Of a stretch of 64,000 nt of DNA, positions 1-12,183 are shown piece after piece. Below the pieces are notes generated by a model. The model saw only the letters and a list, made by a program, of their open reading frames with translations. It was not told where the DNA came from and did not search any database. Within the stretch, counting starts at the first letter, position 1, and the number at the start of each line of letters is the position of its first letter. A program made the translations under genes and the position numbers. Source of the stretch: Babylonia areolata (Eukaryota; Mollusca; Gastropoda; Neogastropoda; Buccinidae); NCBI RefSeq assembly GCF_041734735.1, contig NC_134878.1, forward strand, positions 16,080,901 through 16,144,900, given 5' to 3'.

Positions 1-1102
1 TTTGTGAGGGTGACTGCTGCGCTTGTTAGCTGCTAAAAAGGGAGTGTCTCTAGCATGTGAAATACCAAAGCTAATCATTTGTCACCATGTTTTCTTAACT
101 TTTACCATTTCAGGAGAGAACATGCTTGAAACAGTTATGTACAGTCACAGCCCTTCATTCATTTAATAAGCTAACCACTGAAGTCACCAGTTCCAGAAAC
201 CAACCGCTTGCTTTGGTTGCAATCAAACACTGCAACTCCCTTCTAGGGGACACAGAGTGAAGGTAAGCACCCATTGGAGTTGTTCGAATTTCATTTTGCT
301 ACTACCTTTTTTTTTATATCATAATTATTAATTATTTATTTATTTATTTATGTAAGCTTATCTATTATTTATTCACCTTTTTTTTTTTCTCTCAAGGCCT
401 GACTAAGTGCGTTGGGTTACGCTGCTGGTCAGGCATCTGCTTGGCAGATGTGGTGTAGCGTATATGGATTTGTCCAAACGCAGTGACGCCTCCTTGAGCT
501 ACTGAAACTGAAACTGAAACTCCTTGTTTATCAGTTTCTACCGTAATTTCAGGCCTACAAGGCGCAACCCTTTTTTTCTTTTCTTACATCTGACCCCTGT
601 ATCTTACGGGGCTGTAAGTGCCCTATCCTGTGTCCGAAAACTTAAATTCTTACCACCACTTGCTGACACCTGTCACAACAAACTCAGCGTATGACAACAT
701 CATTAATCACAAGAAACACATGTGATCACACTGAACAACAACACTTGTATGTTTCAGTCTCACCGCTGTTCAGTTCCACATGGTTCATGTTCAACACTGT
801 ATTGATTTGAAACCAAACAGCATTTGACTCCAGATTTAAAATGAATGTGACCATGATTTTCCCTTAGGGCATGAAAAAAATAAAAGTATCTCAGCAGAGG
901 ATAAATTTATGGTACGAAAATAGAGTAATCAGAAAAGAGAACTGCCAGCATTTTGAACGTGAAAAGCAAGATGGGGGGGGCAGGACTGAAAGTAGGGCTA
1001 GCAGACTGGATTCTGACTGAACAAATTAATGAACCGGGACTTCACAAAAGTGTACATTTGTCTGAAGGTTTCAGAATCATAAAAAATAAATAAATAAATA
1101 AA
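1..1102. other. Flank downstream of the minus-strand gene
   Basis: No coding exon is recognised here. The stretch holds A/T-rich low-complexity DNA around 305-385, the SINE tail module listed separately at 391-521, and a short (AAAT)n run just before 1,103. It lies 3' of the minus-strand gene and may include part of its 3' untranslated region. I saw no convincing minus-strand AATAAA within a few hundred bases of the stop codon. Confidence 0.5.
391..521 (+). repeat. Stand-alone SINE tail module with inverted-repeat ends
   Basis: A 108-bp block starts with CTCAAGG and ends with CCTTGAG, so its edges are inverted repeats of about 7 bp. It is followed by (CTGAAA)n and preceded by a run of T. A near-identical 108-bp block lies at 4,194-4,301, and longer SINEs at 13,664-13,803 and 61,790-61,855 end with the same module. 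It is therefore the 3' part of a SINE family, here found without its tRNA-like head. Transposition as an independent unit is possible but not shown. Confidence 0.75.
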
Positions 1103-1515
1103 TGTGGAGTGATGGCCTAGAGGTAACGCGTCCGCCTTGGAAGCAAGAGAATCTGAGCGTGCTGGTTCTAATCACGGCTCAGCCGCGGATATTTTCTCCC
1201 CCTCCACTAGACCTTGAGTGGTGGTCTGGACGCTAGTCATTCGGATGAGACAATAAACCGAGGTCCCATGTGCAGCATGCACTTAGCGCACGCAAAAGAA
1301 CCCACGGCAACAAAAGGGTTGTTCATGGCAAAATTCTGTAGAAAAAAACCCACTTGGATAGGAAAAACAAATAAAACTGCACGCAGGAAAAAAAAAAAGA
1401 AAAAAAAAAGGGTGGCGCTGTAGTGTAGCGACGCACTCTCCCTGGGGAGAGCAGCCCGAATTTCACACAGAGAAATCTGTTGTGATAAAAAGAAATACAA
1501 ATACAAAAAAACAAA
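1103..1515 (+). mobile_element. SINE family B, full-length copy
   Basis: A tRNA-derived SINE of about 410 bp. The head shows an A-box-like TGGCCTAGAGGTAACGCG and a B-box-like GGTTCTAATCAC, the RNA polymerase III promoter elements kept by tRNA-derived SINEs. A long body follows, then an A-rich stretch, a GGTGGCGCTGTAGTG-type segment and an (AAATAC)n tail. Related copies lie at 5,941, 8,125, 10,360 and 46,226 on the minus strand. It sits just 3' of the minus-strand gene's stop codon. It is a retroposon, not a functional tRNA gene: the B box is altered and there is no cloverleaf 3' half. Confidence 0.85.
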
Positions 1516-1654
1516 TAAATAAATAAAAGAAAGAAGAAAAGAACATGGCAGAGAAGAACAGATTAACACAGCTGAGCCATCAAAACAGATGAAAAACAAG
1601 TTGGACTGAAGAACTACGTGTTACTTTTTCTTGTTTTGAACTTCTAGCAACGTA

Positions 1655-3774
1655 TTAACTTATCTGACCTTTTTCAACATCCAGATCGCCCAGCAGAACA
1701 GCCAGCAGCTCCTGGGGGTACTTCTGGGACAGACAGATCAGCTCTGACATGGCGTCATCAGGGCTCATGCCTCTGGTCCTTGTCACCGCTTTCTGCACCA
1801 TTTCTTTGGCACCAAGCACCGAGTCCTCTGGACAGCACTGACAGAAAGAAAGGAACTACAGATCACAGATTACAGAATACTTTACTATTTCAACAAGTGA
1901 AATTCATTTGTGGTGTAAAACACATAAACAATACATGGAAATCACAGTCATTCAACATGTGTACATAAAAGACATAAAATGTTTAGATGGCAACCCATGC
2001 GTACAATAAATAATCACAGCAGATAACAACAACACAACACAAACCTTTAAACGGTAACTTAGAGTAAATCATACATACATCATCACAGCCATATACATGT
2101 GCAACAAAATCATTTAAAGGATATGAATAAAATATGCATGAAATAGCATACTAAAAGTAGACACAAGACATAAAAAGATGATAATAACAGTGCAATTCAA
2201 CAATACTTTGATTTAAGATGTCACATTCCACAAACACACATTCTGGAAGGAAGGATAGTTGAACCATGCTGGGCTCTTCTTTTTTTCTTTTTTCTTCTTC
2301 TTCTATTTTTTCACTCTTGCTCTTCTCTTAGGAAAGAAATGTTTGGTTGATATGTCTGTCATATAACTGAAACATGAATTTACTTTACAGAGTGAGCTGA
2401 GTCAACAATATCAGATTTCATTCCTAAAAAACACACATGCACGTACACACATACACATGCACATTTACACTCACACATGCACACACACACACACACACAC
2501 GAAAAAACAAACAACACACACACACAGAAAACACATCTACCCCCCCCCACACACCCCACCCTACCCCTCCCCCCCCACACACACTACTCTTCTTCTTCTT
2601 CTTCTTCAATTCTATCAAGAGTCATTGGGGAGCCACAGGAAGAACTGTTCACCAGATTCCTCCAGGTCTGTCAGCTGTGTGACAAAGCCTGGGTCTCTGC
2701 AAATGGTCTTCCTGTCCATCCTGCAATGTCGTCATCAATCGTTTTTTTTCTCTGTCTCCCCCTCCATCTCCCTCCCTCAACAGTTCCTTGGAGGATTGGT
2801 TTAGCAAGGCCATTGGATCTTGTTACATGGCCTTCTTCTTCTTCTTCTGCGTTCGTGGGCTGCAACTCCCACGTTCACTCGTATACACACGAGTGGGCTT
2901 TTACGTGTATGACCGTTTTTACCCCACCATATATGCAGCCATACTCCACTTTCGGGGGTGTGCATGCTGGGAATGTTCTTGTTTCCATAACCCACCGAAC
3001 GCTGACATGGATTACAGGATCTTTAATGTGCGTATTTGATCTGTTTGCATATACACACGAAGGGGGTTCAGGCACTAGCAGGTCTGCACATATGTTGACC
3101 TGGGAGATCATAAAAATCTCCACCCTTTACCCACCAGGCGCCATCACCGTGATTCGAACCCGGGACCCTCAGATTGAAAGTCCAACGCTTTAACCACTCG
3201 GCTATTGCACCCGTCGTTGCATGGCCATATCAGCGCAGCCTTCTTTTCTCAGCTGATGTCAGAATCACTTCATAAGGTCCAGTGTGTTGCTTGGTGGTTT
3301 GGTGCACTTGTCCATAGGCGATGTGATCACTGTGTGTGATGTTTAGTACCTTGCAGTCACACCTCAGTTCCATGGCTTGAATTCTCCTTTCCAAATCCGC
3401 CATGAGGGTCCATGTCTTGCATGCATACAGGAAGATGGAATGTACCAGTTCGTGCGCGCGCATGCACACACACACTTACACACACACACCCACACGCAAA
3501 CACACACACACACACCACGCACATACAAACACTCACATCTCTAACCACATTTAATTACACACACACACACACACACACAAACATACACACACACACACAT
3601 ACACACACACCACACACATGCAAGCACTCACATCTCTAACCACATTTAATTACACACACACACACTCACACACAAATACACACACCACACACATACAAAC
3701 ATCTCTAACTACATTTAATTACACAAACACACACACCACACACATATAAACACTCACATCTCTAACCACATTTG

Positions 3775-3811
<37 letters not shown>

Positions 3812-6582
3812 AGCCCTCCCTCCACCCTCCATCCCCTGTTCACCCAAACCTCTCCTCCAAACACAATGTGCTCCTACTGCAGCCGCTGTTTCTTCACCAA
3901 TGCCTGTCACCTTCTTTTCTTTCTTTTTTTTTTTTACCCTTGAAGAGAAGGTTCTGTTTTTTTCATAGATCTATCATCACAAAATATATTCCAGATGTGC
4001 AGAGACAGCTGTGCTGGTAAATGACATGGGTGAGTGAGAAAATGATGCATACAGGAGTATGGGTGAGTGCTATGTTGGGTGAGAGGCTTGAGCTGAATTG
4101 CTGAATGTGTAGACTGACACAGTATTGTACTGTATTGTATTGTATTATATTGCATTGCATTGTATTGTATTGCATTGCATCTTTTTTTTTTTTCTCAAGG
4201 CCTGACTAAGTGCGTTGGGCTACGCCGCTGGTCAGGCATCTGCTTGGCAGATGTGGTGTAGCGTATATGGATTTGTCCGAACGCAGTGACGCCTCCTTGA
4301 GCTACTGAAACTGAAACTGACATGCATACAGGACTTAGAGTAAGAAAAGTACAACAACAAAAATATGCATAACACCTGGTAAACTAGTCTACCTACGGAT
4401 AGTTTTCAAAACACAACAATGATTGTGTTATAACACAACAGACGTTCAAACAGATATGTGGATGTCTTGCAATGAATTTACCTGTGCCTGTGACTTTCCG
4501 AGCTTGCTTGCCTCCTCTTCGAGGTGCCAGAATTCTGCCAGGTAACTGTCTACAGGTACATACACAAAAATAGCCGTGTGAAACTTTTTTTTTTCAATAA
4601 CCTGTTCATATGAACAAAAGTCAGACAGTAGACTAGTTTGTACATCCAGATTTACAAATGTCTTCTCTGGAGTGGAAAACTTTCCACATAAATTTGCTTA
4701 ACTCACTCGCTGCCATTGTCCGCATATGCGGACATCGTCGGAGAAAGCGTTGGATGCCAATGTCCGCATATGCGGACTTGGATTTTAAAAAGTCGTGCTG
4801 TCGGAGTGACGCGTCGGATGCGAAAATCAAAAGCAGATGTGATATCTTACGTCACCTCTGGTCAGCTTTTCATTCACACACGCTGCGTGTGTGTCGCGAT
4901 AAGCTCAACCGCAGTTGATAACAAAGCGTGCCCCCTGTCAGCTTTGTAAGTTGTTTGACAAGATGGCGTCACGGCGAAGTGTTCGACACGGTTGGAGAGG
5001 TGAAATGTTACTCAGCGTCGAAGATGCTTTGGAAATGATCCAAACTGAAGGCTCTGATGTCGAAGGAGATAATGTTGATTCTTCGGACAGTTAATTTGAA
5101 CCAGATCCCGATGAACTAGAAACAGATTCGGCCGCTGAAGAGAGTGTTTGCAATGGAGAGGAAAGTGAGGAACATGTGCCAGCAGATGAGACAGACACAG
5201 ACGACGAAACCACTGAGGAAATGGACGATTTTGCAAGTGTTTTCATCAGTGATTGGACTGACAATTTTTCCTTTTTCCCTCTTGCACATCCCTTCACTGG
5301 CATACCAGGTTTGTCAGCTGACTGGCCAGTCAACACCCAGCCGGTTGAGGTTTTTTTCTTTATTCTTTGATTTTCATTATGTAGAGACAATATTTTTTTT
5401 TGTATGTGTGATATTCAACTTTCTTCACCACCTGTTCATACTTCATTGCATGCACTAGGTCTTCAGTTCCTCAAATAGTGTTAGAATGTGATGTGGAACA
5501 TGTTGGTGTACCTTTCTGATGGGTGCAAAAATGCTAAAAAATACACTAAATATGGATACCGCGATCAACATCAAGATGGTGAGTAAATACTTTGATTTTT
5601 TGCACACATATGGAACAACACTCCTTGCATACATATACTAAATATCAATTGTCTGGGTGTTTATTTGGTTTTTTTTACAATTTTTCCCCATCCTATACAA
5701 ACCCTGGGTTTTCAGGGATTGGCAAGGGCAAAAACTCTTGGCATGGAGTGAGTTAAGATGATATGAACCACTGAAATTTTAAGACATATATCCATTATGT
5801 TCATTCACTTAATTAAGTACCTAATGCGTAACAGAATTGCACTGTGTTGTATTGCATTGCGTTGCATTGCATTGTATTGTATTGTATTGTATTGTACTGC
5901 ACTGCACTGCACTGCATTGCAAAGCATTGTATTGTAATCATCTTTTGTCGCAACAGATTTCTCTGAAAAATTTGGACTGCTCTCTCTCCAAAGAGAATGC
6001 GTCACTACAATGAGAGTGCCAACCAATTCTTCTTTCATTCCGTCTGCAGGTGTATTTTGTTTTCCTGCCAGAGTGAATTTTCCTGCAGAATTTGCCAGGG
6101 ACAACCCTTTTGTTGCACTGGGTTCTTTTTGCATGCACTAAGTGCACACTGCACACAGGACCTTGCTTTATCGTCTCATCTGAATGACTAACATTCAGAC
6201 CACCACTCAAAGCGTAGTGGAGGGGTAGAAAATACTGGTGAGTATGGGAATCGAACTGGTGAGCTCAAGATTCTCAAAGTTCCTAAGCGAACGCATAACC
6301 ACTTGGTCAACACAGCCACATGCTGCACAGTCCTCTTTCCTTTCTTTCCACTGAGAAAGGAAATTTTCTTCCTAAAACTACGTGTAAGTAACATACTTAC
6401 CGTGATCCACTAGTGCACTAGTGCAGACTCCGGCAGAGGTCTGATTCCTGTCCTGTGTAAACTACTACCCCCCTTATGCGGAGAAAACGAAAGTAGCTAC
6501 AGCCCATAACCTCCCGAAATAGGTTACCTCCCCTGTGCATCCCTGACTAGCACCCTGTAATTTTTTTCACACATACACAAGT

Positions 6583-6626
<44 letters not shown>

Positions 6627-6682
6627 GTGTGTGCACGCACACACACTCACACACACACACACACACACACACACAAGTGTGT

Positions 6683-6724
<42 letters not shown>

Positions 6725-6728
6725 GTGT

Positions 6729-6770
<42 letters not shown>

Positions 6771-8879
6771 CAACAGTGTCTGACAAGCAGGAGCGTGGCT
6801 CCCGGTCCTGAAGACTTGTCCACTTTCTGTGCAAGGCCGACAACTCTTCTGAGATGTGATGCCCTGGATTCTCTTCTCTTTGCTGCACAAAACCCAGGAT
6901 ACTTTACAAAACTTGGTACAGCTGTGCTGGTAAATGACATGGGTGAGTGAGAAAATGATGCATACAGGGGTATGGGTGAGTGCTATGTTGGGTGAGAGGC
7001 TTGAGCTGAATCGCTGAATGTGTAGACTGAAACAATAAAAAAAAACGTATTGTACTGTATTGTATTGTATTGTGTTGCATTGTATTGTATTGCATTGCAT
7101 CACAGTACAATGCTTCCGGAAAGAACACGGGACTATCGACATTGTGATTGCTGCCAGGCAGCTCCAGGAGAAATGTCAGGAACAGAACGCCGACCTTTAC
7201 CTTTCTGTGGATGTCCCAGAAAGTTCATCACCATCATATGGCAACTACAGGATGGGATGCTGGCCTGAGTCCAAGACAACGGAGAGACTTCAGAACCATT
7301 CCCTGTCTCCAATGGAGTCAAGCAAGGGTGTGTTCTTGCCCCCACCCTGTTCAGTCTCATGTTTTCAGCCATGCTGACAGATGCCTTCAGAGACACTGAC
7401 ATAGGCATTGGCATCAGGTACCGCACAGATGGCTCACTCCTCAACCTCAGGAGGCTTCAAGCAAAAACCAAGGTGAGGACAGACACCGTCAACGACTTCC
7501 TGTTTGCTAATGACTGCGCTCTCAACGCCACGCCAAAAAGCTGAACCACTCCCACACCACCAGCCTCAGAAAACTTCTCGGCATAAAGTGGCAAGAAGAT
7601 CCCCGACACATAGGTGCTCACTCGTGCAAACTTGCCCAGCATCTACACCATCTTGATGCAGGCCCATCTGCTCTGGGCAGGCCATGTAGTTCGTATGCCA
7701 ACCATCGGCCCCCCAAGAAACTGCTGTACGGCGAACTCCAACATGGCAAGTGCTCCCATGGAGGCCAAAAGAAGTGCTTCAAAGACACTCTGAAAGCTTC
7801 TCTGAAGGCCTTCAACATCAGCCACGACACGTGGGAGCTGAATGCAATGGACAGACCAAAGTGGCGTTCAGATGTCCACAAAGGCGCCAAATCCTGTGAG
7901 GCCAACAGAATCGCTGCAGCAGAGCAACGCAGACAGGCCAGGAAAAGCAGTGCCAACAAGTCCCCGACAGCCGCCACCATCCCCTGTCCACACTGTGTCA
8001 GAACCTTCCAGGCACGGATTGGCCTGACCAGTCATCTGCACACCCGCAGAGCCCAACCCACACACCCCCAGGATGACTAGATGGTCCTTGTCGATCTCGA
8101 CGGACGAACCACCACCACCACCACTCTTTTGTCACAACGTGTGAAATTCGGGCTGCTCTCCCCAGGGAGACTATGTCGCTACAGTGCAGTGCCACCCTTT
8201 TAAAAAAAAATTCTTTCTTTCTTTTTTGCTCGCACATGTATTTGTTTTCTTATCTAAAAGGATATTTCTATAGAAGTCTGCCAGGGACAACCCTTAATTA
8301 ATCAAAACCCCTTCAGTGCCTGGGGAAAACAGTAGAAAGTGGTGTTTCAAGTCATGAAACAATATCCAAAACAATAAGCCTAAAACTGAGAAAATGGTCT
8401 GGAGATATACCACTCTAACTAAACTGTGTTAATTTTCAGCCTTCCAGAGTTATATCCCTTTTTCTGATGACATCATCAGTGACATCACAATGCATGTACA
8501 TGATACGTTCTATGGCACTAAAGGGTTAATTAATCAGTCAATTATCTTTGAGGTACTTGCTTTATTAGTTTATTACCTTGGAGGTTCAGCTCTAGCCTAC
8601 ACAACACACTGTATCAGCAATGAAACAGTGTTTCCTCTTCATGTTTCATAAATTCAAGTGCTAAGAATGATATCAATTGAGTATTCATTTTTCATTTACA
8701 TTTTTGTTTTCCTTCACAGAACACAAAGTCAAGAGAGTCATGATGTAAAGTGTGTGATTAGTATGATGCTCAAAATGAGCATTTAAATACAAAAGAATGT
8801 GTTATGCTCTCATGTATTCAACATTCAGAATTTCCAAAAAATCTACAAACACACTTCAAAATAATATAAGACAGACTGA

Positions 8880-8916
<37 letters not shown>

Positions 8917-9015
8917 ACCCATATGCACACATGCATAAATACACCTCTCTCACACACACACAATCACACACATACACACTTGTAAATACACACACTACAC
9001 ACACAAATACATCAA

Positions 9016-9046
<31 letters not shown>

Positions 9047-11717
9047 TGCACACACACACACATGATACATTTTTTTCTATTCAAACCTGAGCTAAGAATG
9101 CAACTTGTAAGGCGTCAGTCTGGAAATGCTTGTCGCTGGGTAAACACTGTTCCTTGTTTGTCCTCTTTGTCCTCTTTCCGCCCTGAGTTTTAGGTGAAAA
9201 ACCAACAAACAACAACTGTTTGATTATACTGACAGCCACCTGCAGAAATCAATATGAACATAAATCCAACTCAAGCACAATTCTGTGTCAGTGATTGACT
9301 TACATTTGTAGCTACAGTATTTTACATGAAACAATTCACACTCACATCTGTGTCAATGACTTACATTTGTAGTTACAGTGGTATATAGTTCCACTCAGTT
9401 ACAATGTGATTTGTCATCTGTTTCATAACAACGGACAATTCTTGTATTGTCTTTTAATGTCTGCTTTTCTTTCTTTTTTTTAATTTTTTACATGCCACAG
9501 GTTTTAGGTGACCTAGTGTATGCATGTTTGAGTGTAACACTACAGTGTATGTGGGGATAGGAATGGCAGTGCTGTGACATGTGTGGCACACTAGAGCAAT
9601 AACAAACCAAAACAGATGTAATCACTTGCCATACATGTTCAGAATGCAAACAGCCAAACTCTAGAAGAAAAAAAATTAACAGGAACATGTATACAGTCAT
9701 CGAACACACTTAAAGCCTCAAGTGATTGGTTAAGGTGCGTGTGAGCAAATGTGGTATAAAAAAACAAACAAAACAAACATGAAATTGAGACAGGAGAAAA
9801 GGAAAGAAGTGGGGAAAAACATTAAGGCCCCACAAAAAAGAAAGAAAGGGGGAAAAAGCAAATGAGTGGGAAAATAATATGGGAGCTTGGAGGCCCAACA
9901 CGAAGAAAAAAACAAAAAACAAAAAAACATGGCTCTCTGAATACAGTATCAAGACACAGATTGCTGACAGTCAGAAAAAGAATCCCCATGCAAAAATCTT
10001 TTTTTTTAGAGGATTGAAGAGTCAACATTCCTTAAGTTTTTCACAAATAAACATATACCAAAAACAACCTACACCCACCTGAACAAGTATGACGCCTGCA
10101 GAGGTGACCATAGCAACCAGAACTGTGGGAGACCGAACACAGACCAAACTTTGAAGAGAGATGCCAATGTCAAGTTCAAGTTCATGTAGAAGTTGACCTT
10201 CAGTTGAACTGTAAAGCCTGTGGAAAAATAAAGAAGGAGAAAAGAAAAACGGAAGCTAAAATGGTCAAAAGAAACAATAATAATCTAAAAGATTGTGTCT
10301 TCAAATCTTGGTGAATCATCAACCATGTTTCTGTTTTCTTCATTCTGCTGTTGTTGTGATTATTTGTATTTGTATTTCTTTTTATCACAACAGATTTCTC
10401 TGTGTGAAATTCAGGCTGCTCTCCCCAGGGAGAGCGCGTCGCTATACTACAGTGCCACCCATTTTTTTTGTATTTTTTCCTGGCTGCAGTTTTGTTTGTT
10501 TTTCCTATCGAAGTGGATTTTTCTTCAGAATTTTGCCAGGAACAACCCTTTTGTTGCCGTGGGTTCTTTTATGTGTGCTGAGTGCATGCTGCACACGGGA
10601 CCTCAGTTTATCGTCTCATCTGAATGACTAGCGTCCAGACCACCACTCCAGGTCTAATGAACAGGGAGAAAGTATCGGCGGCTGAGCCGTGATTCAAACC
10701 AGCGCGCTCAGATTCTCTCGCTTCCTAGGTGGACGCGTTACCTCCAGGCCATCACTCCACTAATCTAATCGTTTGTCTGTAAAAGGAAGTTAAAATGACC
10801 AATGAAACAATAACAATCATAAAGATTGCTTTTCATTTGTTAGTGAATCAACATCTTAGCTTCTGTTTTTCCTTTTTCTCCTGTTGTTGTGATCATCTCA
10901 TCTTCTATCTATTTGCTTTTCTCTCACTTCTACCTTCTTGTGATTGTGGTTATCGTTTTATGATTTTGTTTGGTTTTCATTCTTGATTCTTTTTTTCCAG
11001 TACACTTCACGCTGTACACTTCAACAGAGGCAGTCGACTACCTTTCTAGCTGGACTTTTATAGCTGACACTCTGACAATTAAAATTGTTTCATTTTCACT
11101 GTCTCAGCATTTTAAGAAGAGCATATTAGGCCAATAACAGCAAAAACAAACATATTCACACACCACAACTGAATAACTCCTTTTAAATACCTAACAGTGT
11201 TGACATGAGTTGCGATGGCAATGGTGTCTCTGTGAATGTTCCAGGCATCTCTGGGATGGGATGTTCGCAGGATGGCATCAGGCATAGAAATCTTCACACA
11301 TTTTATAGCTATGGACTGCTTCATGTCACCTGAAAGAAGAAATAATTATGCAGTTAAGTCATGTCCCAGTGAGTCAATGAAGTCAATATATGTCGAATCA
11401 GCTTCAATGTCTCTGATAAATAATGTTCAGTGGAGTCATACATGACACATGTTCAACACCTGTAGCATAACAAACCCTGGCTAATGTTCGTAGCATTCTT
11501 GATTGAAAAAAAAAGGAAAATCTTTCCTAAAACCAAAAATATATAAAAAGAAATGACTTTGATATCCTATAAAAACATACTGCTTTGATACATAATGCAT
11601 CCAGGTAATTATCATAATACCAACAGCACTCAGTTTATAAAGAATTCCCTCCAAAGACCAAATATTGATAGCAACCACTTGGATTCATTTCTTCACAAAA
11701 TAAATGTGCACATGGGT

Positions 11718-11767
<50 letters not shown>

Positions 11768-12149
11768 CACATGCACACACACACACACACACAGATATGT
11801 AAAAGTTCCCTTTTTTTTTTTTTTTACTTACTTTCAATCACATGAAAGGACTGAACTGTTCCATCCAGCTGCAGCAACACAATCAAACCTGTGGCGTGGT
11901 CTTGTTTTGCTCCAAGATCAGCACCCTGAGCAGACACCTGGGAGAGACAAAATCCATCAACTGACCTTTTTAGTTCAAGTTTTACCTCAACAAGGAGACA
12001 GCCCTTCATTCACACGTATACTCACCAGCAGATAAGTGGTTAAGCAGAAAAAGTGAGAATTTGCTTTCCATGACATCGTTCTTTCTCAATCTGACGCATG
12101 CACGCATGCAAGCACGCTCGCATGCACACACAGAGACACATACACCCCC

Positions 12150-12183
<34 letters not shown>

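Noticed and set aside
2477-3193. Open plus-strand frame of 238 codons
   Set aside because: It crosses an (AC)n tract, a C-run, a LINE fragment and an antisense SINE. It has no protein similarity and is a chance opening.
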